The position numbers and the translations under genes were made by a program. Positions 1 to 6,647 of a stretch of 17,684 nt of DNA are shown here, one piece after another (within the stretch, counting starts at the first letter, position 1; each line of letters begins with the position of its first letter). The notes beneath the pieces are model-generated. The model was not told the DNA's origin and ran no database searches. It saw only the letters and a list, made by a program, of their open reading frames with translations. The DNA comes from RGIG8745 sp045576655 (GTDB taxonomy: Bacteria > Bacteroidota > Bacteroidia > Bacteroidales > Bacteroidaceae), in NCBI GenBank assembly GCA_045576655.1, contig JAZNGW010000035.1:1-17684 (forward strand), read 5' to 3'.

Positions 1-76
1 AGATTTAATTATTAACTTTTAATTTTTAACTTAAAGGCTGCGTTCCGTTCTTTACTTAGTAGAACACCCATATATT

Positions 77-102
77 GGGCGGGCAAACCCCGCCCCTACG
101 GG
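77..102. repeat. GC-rich intergenic palindrome (REP-like)
   Basis: GGGCGGG at 77-83 faces CCCGCCC at 89-95 across a 5-nt loop, followed by CCTACGGG. It is sharply GC-rich inside AT-rich surroundings. From memory, short elements of the form GTAGGGGCGGGGTTTGCCC recur in intergenic DNA of several phyla, including Bacteroidetes, so I read it as a dispersed REP-like repeat. It has no poly-T tail on the plus strand, which argues against a terminator. Copy number in this genome cannot be judged from one copy. Confidence 0.45.
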
Positions 103-137
103 TAAACATACATATTTGAGCTTTTAGCTCTTGTTCT

Positions 138-263
138 CTTAATTCTGAATACCGCCAATATTCGTGTATCGAGAGCAAGTCGACTGAAAGTTCACGTCCG
201 TTGGGCGTGGACTATTCTATACTTGCAGATGCACAGGTCACTTGGCGGTAACCCAGAATTAAG
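138..263 (+). ncRNA. Candidate structured RNA or leader element
   Basis: The stretch folds into one long rod of five helices: 138-147 with 254-263 (10 bp), 150-157 with 243-250 (8 bp), 164-170 with 228-234 (7 bp), 175-180 with 221-226 (6 bp) and 190-199 with 203-212 (10 bp), capped by loop GTT at 200-202. That is 41 pairs in 126 nt. The three non-Watson-Crick pairs (167-231, 192-210, 197-205) are all U-G when read as plus-strand RNA and would be A-C mismatches on the minus strand, so the fold favours a plus-strand transcript. It ends 42 nt before the ATG of the first lipoprotein gene. A near-consensus -7 box, CATATTTG, sits at 111-118 but has no clear -33 partner. It could be a cis-regulatory leader, a separate small RNA or a MITE-like hairpin. 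I do not recognise the family. Confidence 0.5.
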
Positions 264-305
264 GCAAGTAAACGAATGGTTTCACGCCTTTTTAATTTTA
301 CAACA

Positions 306-695
306 ATGAAGACATTCAAATTAATTGGAACTACACTCCTTGTAATCATTTTGGTTTTTACTTTTACATCTTGCGATAAGGACGACGATGAAAATAACAA
401 CATAGATAATGTAACAATTGTCGGTGAATGGCAAGACGGCACTACAACACTTAAATTTGGAAGTGACGGTAGTTATCTTCTAACCGAACGTAGCATTCCC
501 ACACACATTCAATACAGAAGAGGTACATATTCATATAATTCCAAACAAGGATTGCTGAGCATTAATGTAAAAGCTGTCCCAAATGAAAATGGAGCATACC
601 AACAAACATTAATAGTACAAACGCTTACTAAATCCACGTTAGTCCTATTATACACTGATGGTGATGTTGAAGGTTATTATGAGCGTATCAAATAA
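306..695 (+). CDS. Small lipocalin-like surface lipoprotein
   Basis: The 129-residue protein begins with a lipoprotein signal peptide: MKTFK, a hydrophobic stretch at about 6-21, and lipobox ending at Cys23. The cysteine is followed by DKDDDE, which fits the acidic export signal that sends Bacteroidetes lipoproteins to the cell surface. The mature part opens with IVGEW and continues as short beta-rich segments (TLKFGSDGSYLL, RRGTYSY, LLSINVK), the pattern of the small lipocalin-like beta-barrel lipoproteins common in this phylum. No ligand can be named. I chose the ATG at 306 over the in-frame ATG at 276 because it starts exactly at the signal peptide and matches the start of the next gene. 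The gene lies downstream of the structured element at 138-263 and 55 nt before its neighbour, probably in one transcript. Base composition is AT-rich compared with the rest of the window. Confidence 0.75.
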   Translation: MKTFKLIGTTLLVIILVFTFTSCDKDDDENNNIDNVTIVGEWQDGTTTLKFGSDGSYLLTERSIPTHIQYRRGTYSYNSKQGLLSINVKAVPNENGAYQQTLIVQTLTKSTLVLLYTDGDVEGYYERIK

Positions 696-750
696 AAAAT
701 ATTTGGTGCCAGATAAAGAACAAAAGAATACTTAACTCATATAAGAAACA

Positions 751-1578
751 ATGAAGACATTTAGATTAATTGGAACAGGACTAATGGCAGTCCTTTTGTG
801 CTTTGCTTTTACTGCTTGTGACGGAGACGATGAAGAAGATGCCCCTAACGATCCGCCGCAAGAAACTGAAAAAAAACTTGTAAAGATGACCCAATTCATT
901 AAAGGATATTATGGAGATTACTATAACACCTTTTATTTTGAATATGACAGTCAGGAAAAATTAAGTCAATATAGATATATTTCCACCACACAATGGGGTG
1001 AGAAAACTGATATAAAGGATTTTCTTCATTCGGAAAATTCCATTATGTCTACTAATAAAAACGGAGACTATATTAGATACAACCTATTTAATGACAAGAT
1101 TAATATTATCCAAAGAGAAGAAAGCATTTACTCAGATGTTTATCACCTTAAATACGATGCATCCGGGTATCTTTCAAATATAACTGAAGGTCGTAGTACC
1201 GATTATATTACCGAATTCAACTTTACATGGTCGGGAAACAAATTAATAAAGTACCAAACTGAAAGTGGCAGAGAATACAAGTATACTTATAATAGTAAAA
1301 CTTGCAAAGGATTCAACCCTATATTTTTCTTTCACGGAATGAACATCGAAGACTGCCTCTTATTGTTGGCACATCCAGAACTGGCTGGTTTCAAATCAAA
1401 TCAACTACCTTCATATAGGGAATGGGGGCGGAATAATGAAATAGCAGGAACATGGACATTCAACTACGAATTATACCCTGACGGTTATTTAAAAAAGTGC
1501 ATTGTCACTCTAGATGGTAGTGATGGTATGGAAGGCGACACCTGGGATTATTATGAATACACATTTACTTGGGAGTAA
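751..1578 (+). CDS. DUF4595-like surface lipoprotein
   Basis: The 275-residue protein has a signal peptide almost identical to that of the preceding gene (MKTFRLIGTG, Cys23 as lipid anchor), followed by DGDDEEDAPND, an acidic stretch fitting surface export. The mature part is built of repeated beta-strand pairs containing Tyr and Asp, such as FYFEYDSQ, YHLKYDASG, FNFTWSGN and YKYTYNSK. This is the style of the DUF4595 lipoproteins of Bacteroides and Prevotella, which resemble RHS or YD-type strand repeats. Function is unknown; these proteins are usually surface-attached. No close partner such as a SusC/D pair is present. It is probably co-transcribed with the upstream lipoprotein gene, since no promoter motif is evident in the 55-nt gap. 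Family assignment is from motif memory. Confidence 0.7.
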   Translation: MKTFRLIGTGLMAVLLCFAFTACDGDDEEDAPNDPPQETEKKLVKMTQFIKGYYGDYYNTFYFEYDSQEKLSQYRYISTTQWGEKTDIKDFLHSENSIMSTNKNGDYIRYNLFNDKINIIQREESIYSDVYHLKYDASGYLSNITEGRSTDYITEFNFTWSGNKLIKYQTESGREYKYTYNSKTCKGFNPIFFFHGMNIEDCLLLLAHPELAGFKSNQLPSYREWGRNNEIAGTWTFNYELYPDGYLKKCIVTLDGSDGMEGDTWDYYEYTFTWE

Positions 1579-1620
1579 TTCACTAAATTCGCACGACAAA
1601 CATTAACAAGGAATATCCCC

Positions 1621-1665
1621 AAAAAAACAAGCACTCCCTCGCAGACCGGTCTGCGAGGGAGTGCT
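1621..1665 (-). terminator. Terminator of the era-der-lipoprotein unit
   Basis: Bases 1630-1665 form a perfect 36-bp palindrome with no central spacer (18-bp arms meeting between 1647 and 1648). On the minus strand it is followed by a T-rich run from the A tract at 1621-1627. It lies 23 nt past the stop of the lipoprotein gene at 1689. The plus-strand side lacks a T run, but the stem may still stop transcripts of the converging lipoprotein genes. Confidence 0.85.
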
Positions 1666-1688
1666 GCATTATATTACAAGAGAGTATG

Positions 1689-2108
1689 TCAGTTTCGGAT
1701 GCGCAGTTTCCATTCGCCATTTTGGCACATTACTTTTTTGGAAGACAATTCCGAAACTCCATTTGCATAATTCAGATTGTAGAACACCACCACAAGCGAA
1801 TCGGAAAGAGTGTCCGTATCTACCACATCTACACCAAGCACCACTCCTTTCTCTTCTTCCGTAGCCTCAACGTGCTGCTGGAGCAAATTTCGCATTACGC
1901 TTTCCGAAAATATCGGCCCGTCGTCTTCCTGTGCTACGGAACGGATGTATGCGCCGTAATTATGGGCGTAAAGGGAATCTAAGGCATAGTCGAGTGCCGT
2001 CTGCGGAGTAAGATACGGGTTATCCCCCGCACACGAGTTCAGGCAAGACACGCTCAGCAATGCTACGAATCCGCACAACAGACTTTTTACGCTTAACTTC
2101 AATGCCAT
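1689..2108 (-). CDS. Small lipoprotein, DUF4878/NTF2-like
   Basis: The 139-residue protein has a hydrophobic signal segment at about 9-22 and two cysteines near the cleavage site (Cys22, Cys26). LNSC at 23-26, followed by AGDN, is the better lipobox. The rest reads as a small alpha/beta domain: a helix with TALDYALDSLYAHNYGAYI, further helices, then strands (SLVVVFYNLNYANG, KKVMCQNGEWKLRI). A helix pair followed by strands ending in a W-K-L strand is typical of NTF2-like folds such as DUF4878 lipoproteins. No catalytic role is implied. It starts 13 nt after der and is the last gene before the palindromic terminator, so it is probably expressed with der. The family call is tentative. Confidence 0.65.
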   Translation of the reverse strand: MALKLSVKSLLCGFVALLSVSCLNSCAGDNPYLTPQTALDYALDSLYAHNYGAYIRSVAQEDDGPIFSESVMRNLLQQHVEATEEEKGVVLGVDVVDTDTLSDSLVVVFYNLNYANGVSELSSKKVMCQNGEWKLRIRN

Positions 2109-2121
2109 ACACTACTCGGTA

Positions 2122-3435
2122 TTACTTCTGACGAACGTAAACGTTTATCGGTGTGCCTGTGAAGCCCCAATGCTCACGAATCTGATTTTCAAGGAATCGC
2201 TTGTAAGGTTCCTTCACGTACTGCGGCAGGTTGGCATAGAACACGAACGAAGGTACGTATGTGCCTGGCAGTTGCATGCAGTACTTAATCTTGATGTACT
2301 TGCCCTTGATTGATGGTGGCGGAGTTGCCTCGATGATAGGGAGCATCACCTCGTTGAGCTTAGTCGTAGACACTCGGTTCTTGCGGTTGTCGTATGCCTT
2401 CTGAGCCTCTTCGAGCACGCGGAAGATGCGCTGCTTTGTCACTGCCGAAGCGAAGATTATTGTGAAGTCGCGGAACGGAGCGAAACGTTCTCTGATAGCC
2501 TCCTCGAAATGCTTGATTGCAGCATTGCTCTTGTCCTCGACCAAGTCCCACTTGTTGACAACGACAACGAGTCCCTTCTGGTTCTTCTGTACGAGCTGGA
2601 ATATGTTGACGTCCTGACCTTCAATACCGCGAGTGGCATCGACCATGAGCACGCAAACGTCAGAGTTCTCAATAGCGCGGATGGAACGCATCACAGAGTA
2701 GTACTCAAGGTCTTCGTTCACCTTGTTTTTCTTGCGAATACCAGCGGTGTCGACAAGATAGAAGTTGAATCCGAACTTCTCGTATTTAGTATAGATAGAA
2801 TCGCGTGTAGTCCCTGCAATATCAGTCACAACGTTGCGGTCGTCATTGAGGAATGCGTTGATGATTGATGACTTTCCGGCATTAGGACGGCCTACGACAG
2901 CGATACGCGGTATGTCCTCCTCCATAGGTTCGTCCATCTCCTTCGTGAACTTGCTAATCACCTCGTCAAGAAGGTCGCCGGTGCCGCTCCCTGTAAGCGC
3001 AGAAACGCAGATAGGGTCGCCCAGACCAAGGGAATAAAACTCTGCACTGTCGTAGCGAAGTTCGTTAGAGTCGGTCTTGTTGCTGCAAAGGATTGTAGGA
3101 ATCTTTGAACGGCGCAAGATGCTTGCCACTTCTTCGTCCAAGTCTGTCACGCCTGTTTTCACGTCGACCATGAAAAGTATGACGTCACATTCCTCAATGG
3201 CAATGAGCACTTGCTTGCGGATTTCCTCCTCGAAAATGTCATCTGAATTAACCACCCAACCGCCTGTGTCGACAACGGAAAACTCCTTGTTACCCCATTC
3301 GCACTTGCCGTACTGGCGGTCGCGCGTAGTTCCTGCCTCATCGCTAACGATAGCGTGGCGTGTTTTAGTCAATCGATTGAAAAGCGTAGACTTGCCTACA
3401 TTTGGACGTCCTACGATAGCCACTAAATTTCCCAT
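2122..3435 (-). CDS. der: Ribosome biogenesis GTPase Der
   Basis: Der (EngA) is a double-GTPase that binds the 50S subunit and is needed for its late maturation. The 437-residue length is normal. The first G domain has GRPNVGKS at 9-16, DTGG at 56-59 and SNKTD at 118-122. The second has GRPNAGKS at 182-189, DTAG at 229-232 and NKWD at 294-297. A C-terminal KH-like domain follows from about residue 350, containing the family-typical KIKYCMQ and PSFVFYAN segments. It lies downstream of era, another ribosome assembly GTPase, after a 163-nt gap with hairpin potential. Both gene order and function support one ribosome-assembly unit. Nothing in the sequence suggests damage. Confidence 0.97.
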   Translation of the reverse strand: MGNLVAIVGRPNVGKSTLFNRLTKTRHAIVSDEAGTTRDRQYGKCEWGNKEFSVVDTGGWVVNSDDIFEEEIRKQVLIAIEECDVILFMVDVKTGVTDLDEEVASILRRSKIPTILCSNKTDSNELRYDSAEFYSLGLGDPICVSALTGSGTGDLLDEVISKFTKEMDEPMEEDIPRIAVVGRPNAGKSSIINAFLNDDRNVVTDIAGTTRDSIYTKYEKFGFNFYLVDTAGIRKKNKVNEDLEYYSVMRSIRAIENSDVCVLMVDATRGIEGQDVNIFQLVQKNQKGLVVVVNKWDLVEDKSNAAIKHFEEAIRERFAPFRDFTIIFASAVTKQRIFRVLEEAQKAYDNRKNRVSTTKLNEVMLPIIEATPPPSIKGKYIKIKYCMQLPGTYVPSFVFYANLPQYVKEPYKRFLENQIREHWGFTGTPINVYVRQK

Positions 3436-3598
3436 TCTTTAATATAGAAATTGAAAGGTTAAGTTCTCACGAACTCAGAGCCATAAGCACCTTTTATTGG
3501 TAATAGTCTGCATTTCCGGATGGCTCTCCCCCTCCTTGAGAGTGGGCCGAAAAGAGACGCTAATAATATCTTTGCCCAGGGACCATGCCCGTGAGTTA
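3436..3598 (-). other. era-der intergenic region with two hairpins
   Basis: This 163-nt gap between two same-strand GTPase genes holds no gene. On the minus strand it contains an 8-bp inverted repeat (3520-3527 with 3477-3484, 35-nt loop), then a small hairpin (3471-3475 with 3462-3466, loop of 4) starting 27 nt before the der start codon. No T run follows either, so they are not terminators. No TAnnTTTG box stands out. It may be a der leader; this is weakly supported. Confidence 0.3.
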
Positions 3599-4480
3599 TC
3601 ATTCCGGATTATAGCCGAATATGTTAAGCTCCTTGTCGGAGTTACGCCAATCGCGGTCCACCTTGACATAAGTCTCAAGATATACAGGCTTGCCGAAGAA
3701 GCGTTCCAAAGCCTTGCGCGACTCTGTGGCCACTTTCTTGAGCGCACGCCCGCCGTGGCCTATGATTATGCCCTTCTGGCTGTCGCGCTCCACATAGATG
3801 ACTGCATTGATATGGATATGCTTGTCGTCTTCCTTGAAAGCCTCAACACCCACCTCGACAGAATAAGGAATCTCCTTGTCGTAATAAAGCAGAATCTTCT
3901 CGCGGATAATCTCGCTGACGAAGAAGCGTGCAGGTTTGTCTGTCAACTGATCCTTGTCGAAATAAGGAGGGCACTCAGGAATGAGTTCCTTAATGCGCTT
4001 CAGCACTACATCTACATTAAACTTCGCTGTAGCTGAAATCGGTATAATCTCTGCCTGCGGCAGTATTTCATGCCATTCCTCAACAAGCTTGACAAGGTTT
4101 TCCTGATTTGTCAAGTCTATCTTATTGATCAGCACGATGACAGGGACAGACATCTTTGCCACCTTTTGCAAAAATTCGTTGTTTTTGTCAATCTTCTCAA
4201 CGGGGTCTGTAACGTACAGCAACACATCTGCGTCGGTCAACGCACTCTCTGAGAAAGCAAGCATTGACTTTTGCAGTTTGTAGTTAGGCTTAAGGACTCC
4301 AGGTGTGTCGGAAAACACTATTTGCACGTCTTCATCATTGATTATGCCCATGATGCGGTGGCGTGTTGTCTGAGCCTTAAAAGTAGCAATTGAGATACGC
4401 TCTCCCACGAAAAGATTCATCAGTGTAGACTTACCGACATTCGGATTTCCCACGATGTTTACAAATCCAGACTTATGCAC
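3599..4480 (-). CDS. era: GTPase Era
   Basis: Era is a GTPase that binds the 3' end of 16S rRNA and is required for 30S maturation. The 293 residues contain GNPNVGKS (11-18), DTPG (58-61), NKID (119-122) and a C-terminal KH domain with GHGG at 241-244 for RNA binding. The start is a GTG at 4478-4480. No ATG is available before the G1 motif, and an in-frame TAA lies three codons upstream, so GTG is the only sensible start, giving the family-typical MHKSGFVNIVGNPN. The gene follows fabH beyond a terminator, so it depends on readthrough or on an unseen promoter in 4481-4531. Confidence 0.96.
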   Translation of the reverse strand: MHKSGFVNIVGNPNVGKSTLMNLFVGERISIATFKAQTTRHRIMGIINDEDVQIVFSDTPGVLKPNYKLQKSMLAFSESALTDADVLLYVTDPVEKIDKNNEFLQKVAKMSVPVIVLINKIDLTNQENLVKLVEEWHEILPQAEIIPISATAKFNVDVVLKRIKELIPECPPYFDKDQLTDKPARFFVSEIIREKILLYYDKEIPYSVEVGVEAFKEDDKHIHINAVIYVERDSQKGIIIGHGGRALKKVATESRKALERFFGKPVYLETYVKVDRDWRNSDKELNIFGYNPE

Positions 4481-4531
4481 GTTGTTTTACGGTGTTAAAG
4501 TTTGTACTACAAGCAACTTGCTTTATTATTT

Positions 4532-4564
4532 AAAAAAGCGCACCGTTCCATGGCGATGCGCTTT
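4532..4564 (-). terminator. Intrinsic terminator after fabH
   Basis: On the minus strand AAAGCGCA (4564-4557) pairs with TGCGCTTT (4542-4535). Extra G-C pairing is possible inside the 14-nt loop, and a T run reaches 4532. It lies 17 nt past the fabH stop and 52 nt before the era start, so it should reduce era-der expression relative to fabH. Confidence 0.8.
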
Positions 4565-4580
4565 CAAGTATTTCACTAAC

Positions 4581-5666
4581 TTAGTTTTGTTTGTTACGTT
4601 TTGCGTACCATTCTTCACGACTAATCTCGCCTTCTTTGTAGAACTCAGCAGGGGTATCGGCAAACTTACTACCATCGTAACCCCACTTCATATAAGAAGC
4701 TCCCCAGGTAAATCCTGCGCCGAAAGCCGTAAAGATAATGTTGTCGCCCTTCTTCAGTTTTGGTTCATATTCCCACAAACAGAGCGGAAGAGTGCCACCT
4801 GAAGTATTTGCCATGTGGTCAACATTGATCATGACTTTTTCTTCTGGCACGTCAATACGCTGCGCCACAGCAGTCTCTATTCTCACGTTAGCCTGATGAG
4901 GCACAATCCAAGCGATGTTGTCGTTGTTAAGATTATTGCGCTTTGCGATAGTCTCAACCGCATTTGACATGTTTGTCACGGCATGCTTGAACACATTACG
5001 TCCTTCCTGATAGCAGAAATGCATTTTCTGGTCCACAGTCTCATGAGTTGGCATCTGCGCCGAGCCGCCTGCTTCCATGTGAAGGAATTCATAACCCTTA
5101 CCGTCAACCTTGTGGAAACAATCCATCAGACCGCAATCTTCAGTTGTAGCCTCCATCATAACGCATGCTGCGCCATCGCCAAAGATAGGGCATGTGTTTC
5201 TGTCTTCATAGTTGGTCATAGAAGACATGTGGTCGCCACCGCCTACAATAATTCTCTTGTAGCGACCTGAGCGAATCATGTTAGCACCCATCTCCATTGC
5301 ATAGAGAAAACCTGCACAAGCAGCCTCCATATCGAAACCCCAACAGTTCTTGAGGTCCAAATTACCAATGACGAGCGATGCCACAGATGGAAAATGATAA
5401 TCCGGTGTAGTAGTAGCCACTATCAGGGCTTCTACTGTATCTGGATCGACCTTAGTCTTATCAAGCAACTGCTTCACCGCCTTTGTCATAAGATATGAAG
5501 TACCCTTTCCTTCCTCCGGTTTGAGGATATGGCGTGTCTTCACACCTATGCGCTGCATAATCCACTCATCACTTGTGTCAACTATCTTGGACATTTCCTC
5601 GTTATCAAGGATATAGTTTGGTACATAGCCTCCTACACCCGTAATAACAGCATTTATCTTTTCCAT
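4581..5666 (-). CDS. fabH: 3-oxoacyl-ACP synthase III (KAS III)
   Basis: FabH starts type II fatty acid synthesis by condensing an acyl-CoA with malonyl-ACP. The catalytic triad is visible: Cys117 in EAACAGF, His257 in VPHQAN and Asn287 in ANTSGG. A typical N-terminal segment (ITGVGGYVPNYILDNEE) and the FGDGAACVM segment at 162-171 are also present. At 361 residues it is longer than the roughly 320 of well-known FabH proteins; part of the excess is a charged tail after YMKWGYDG (about 326-361). It sits between rpmF and era, flanked by terminators on both sides. No plsX is present between rpmF and fabH, although many other bacteria have it there. Confidence 0.95.
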   Translation of the reverse strand: MEKINAVITGVGGYVPNYILDNEEMSKIVDTSDEWIMQRIGVKTRHILKPEEGKGTSYLMTKAVKQLLDKTKVDPDTVEALIVATTTPDYHFPSVASLVIGNLDLKNCWGFDMEAACAGFLYAMEMGANMIRSGRYKRIIVGGGDHMSSMTNYEDRNTCPIFGDGAACVMMEATTEDCGLMDCFHKVDGKGYEFLHMEAGGSAQMPTHETVDQKMHFCYQEGRNVFKHAVTNMSNAVETIAKRNNLNNDNIAWIVPHQANVRIETAVAQRIDVPEEKVMINVDHMANTSGGTLPLCLWEYEPKLKKGDNIIFTAFGAGFTWGASYMKWGYDGSKFADTPAEFYKEGEISREEWYAKRNKQN

Positions 5667-5682
5667 AATAATCTATAAAAGT

Positions 5683-5724
5683 AAAAAAACCAGCGAGCAT
5701 CTGCATTTGAGGTGCCCCTGGTTT
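5683..5724 (-). terminator. Intrinsic terminator after rpmF
   Basis: On the minus strand AAACCAG (5724-5718) pairs with CTGGTTT (5693-5687). An inner helix is formed by 5715-5711 with 5701-5697, and seven T residues correspond to A 5683-5689. It lies 11 nt past the rpmF stop and 16 nt before the fabH start. It separates the ribosomal-protein part of the unit from fabH and would set their ratio. Confidence 0.75.
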
Positions 5725-5735
5725 AGGTTTTCTTA

Positions 5736-5921
5736 TTAAATAGCAGCTTCTTTCTCAATCGCCACCTTGCCTCTGTAGTATCCGCAAGCAGAACATACAG
5801 TGTGGTAGACATAGAATTCACCGCAATTTGGGCAAACTGCCAATGTAGGAGCTACTGCCTTGTCATGAGTTCTTCTCTTACGAGTTCTAGTCTTTGACTG
5901 TCTTCTTTTAGGATGTGCCAT
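5736..5921 (-). CDS. rpmF: 50S ribosomal protein L32
   Basis: L32 is a small zinc-ribbon protein of the large subunit. The 61-residue sequence has the family start MAHPKRRQSKTRTRKRRTHD, then two cysteine pairs, C30-x2-C33 and C43-x2-C46, forming the zinc-binding form of the protein. It lies 17 nt after the DUF177 gene, the classic yceD-rpmF pairing, and is followed directly by a terminator. With all four cysteines it is the zinc-containing paralogue type; a zinc-free copy elsewhere cannot be excluded. Confidence 0.97.
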   Translation of the reverse strand: MAHPKRRQSKTRTRKRRTHDKAVAPTLAVCPNCGEFYVYHTVCSACGYYRGKVAIEKEAAI

Positions 5922-5938
5922 TTTTCTTCGTTTTTAAA

Positions 5939-6517
5939 TTATTTGTTTATTAGTTTCTTTAAAGCATCCCAGCGTGCGTCGACAACAGCAGCGTCATCGC
6001 CTTCTTCGTCGGCATCCGCATCAGGGTCAGAATCTATCGTTCCAGTCTCCTCTTCCTGATTGCTTCGGGCAACCTGATGTTCCTTCATAACGTTCATCAC
6101 AGCTTCGTCGCAATCGCCAGGTTGATGGACTCGCTGATAAGGCATACTAAGAACTATAAATTCGTATATCAACAACGACAGGTCAAGCATACCATCATTT
6201 TCAGGTACGACGACACAATCGCCGTCATCGGAATATTCCTCACCAAGCTTCGCTACAAACTCATCGGTTGTGTCGATCCGCAATTCGACGTCTGCAAGAC
6301 AGCGGTCACATGGCACAGCAACTGTTCCGACAGAATGGATTGTAAACTTAAACAAAGATCCGGAAATGCCATTAAACGTAATTTCCGTGCTTAAGTTTCC
6401 TTTCTCAATGATTCCGTCTATTTGTTTGAAGAAAGAGTCGTCTATTTCATATTTCCAGTTGTCGCCAGTTATAAGCTGCCCCAACAAGTCTACGGAATAT
6501 TTGTCTTTTTCAATCAT
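5939..6517 (-). CDS. DUF177 (YceD-like) protein
   Basis: The 192-residue protein carries the YceD/DUF177 hallmark C70-D-R-C73-L after a beta-rich N-terminal half, an acidic low-complexity stretch (DSDPDADADEEGDD), and the usual C-terminal DARWDALKKLI. Its E. coli relative is linked to 23S rRNA metabolism and is encoded upstream of rpmF, as here. I start it at the ATG at 6515-6517. The frame stays open to a TTG at 6548-6550, but those bases are part of the -7 promoter box, so they cannot be in the transcript. It is the first gene of the rpmF-fabH unit. Confidence 0.9.
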   Translation of the reverse strand: MIEKDKYSVDLLGQLITGDNWKYEIDDSFFKQIDGIIEKGNLSTEITFNGISGSLFKFTIHSVGTVAVPCDRCLADVELRIDTTDEFVAKLGEEYSDDGDCVVVPENDGMLDLSLLIYEFIVLSMPYQRVHQPGDCDEAVMNVMKEHQVARSNQEEETGTIDSDPDADADEEGDDAAVVDARWDALKKLINK

Positions 6518-6547
6518 TCGCAACGAAACATTTATCCATTCGAGGTG

Positions 6548-6555
6548 CAAAGATA
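6548..6555 (-). promoter_or_regulatory. -7 promoter box for DUF177-rpmF
   Basis: The minus strand reads TATCTTTG (then C), a full match to TAnnTTTG. The nearest TTTG upstream (CAAA at 6571-6574 on plus) is only 15 nt away, short of the usual 19-21, so the -33 is non-consensus or absent. The predicted transcript would begin near 6541, 25 nt before the ATG at 6517. Confidence 0.65.
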
Positions 6556-6647
6556 CAAATTTAATAGACTCAAAGCATTATTCATGCACGACTTTTTTTC
6601 ACAAAATGCTCAAAATGCGCACTTTCACATTTGGTGTGCCACGTTTT

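Noticed and set aside
138..263. Group II intron domain V or another known RNA such as SRP RNA
   Set aside because: The GACTGAAAGTT segment resembles a GAAA-capped stem, but it does not pair as domain V should, there is no maturase or other intron domain, and the SRP tetraloop and asymmetric-loop motifs are absent.
276..305. Ten-residue upstream extension of the first lipoprotein
   Set aside because: It would put MVSRLFNFTT before a complete signal peptide; the paralogous next gene starts at the equivalent of 306.
3475..4036. Open frames overlapping era on both strands (3475-3747 minus, 3497-4036 plus)
   Set aside because: They lie across Era codons in other frames and their translations show no recognisable motifs.
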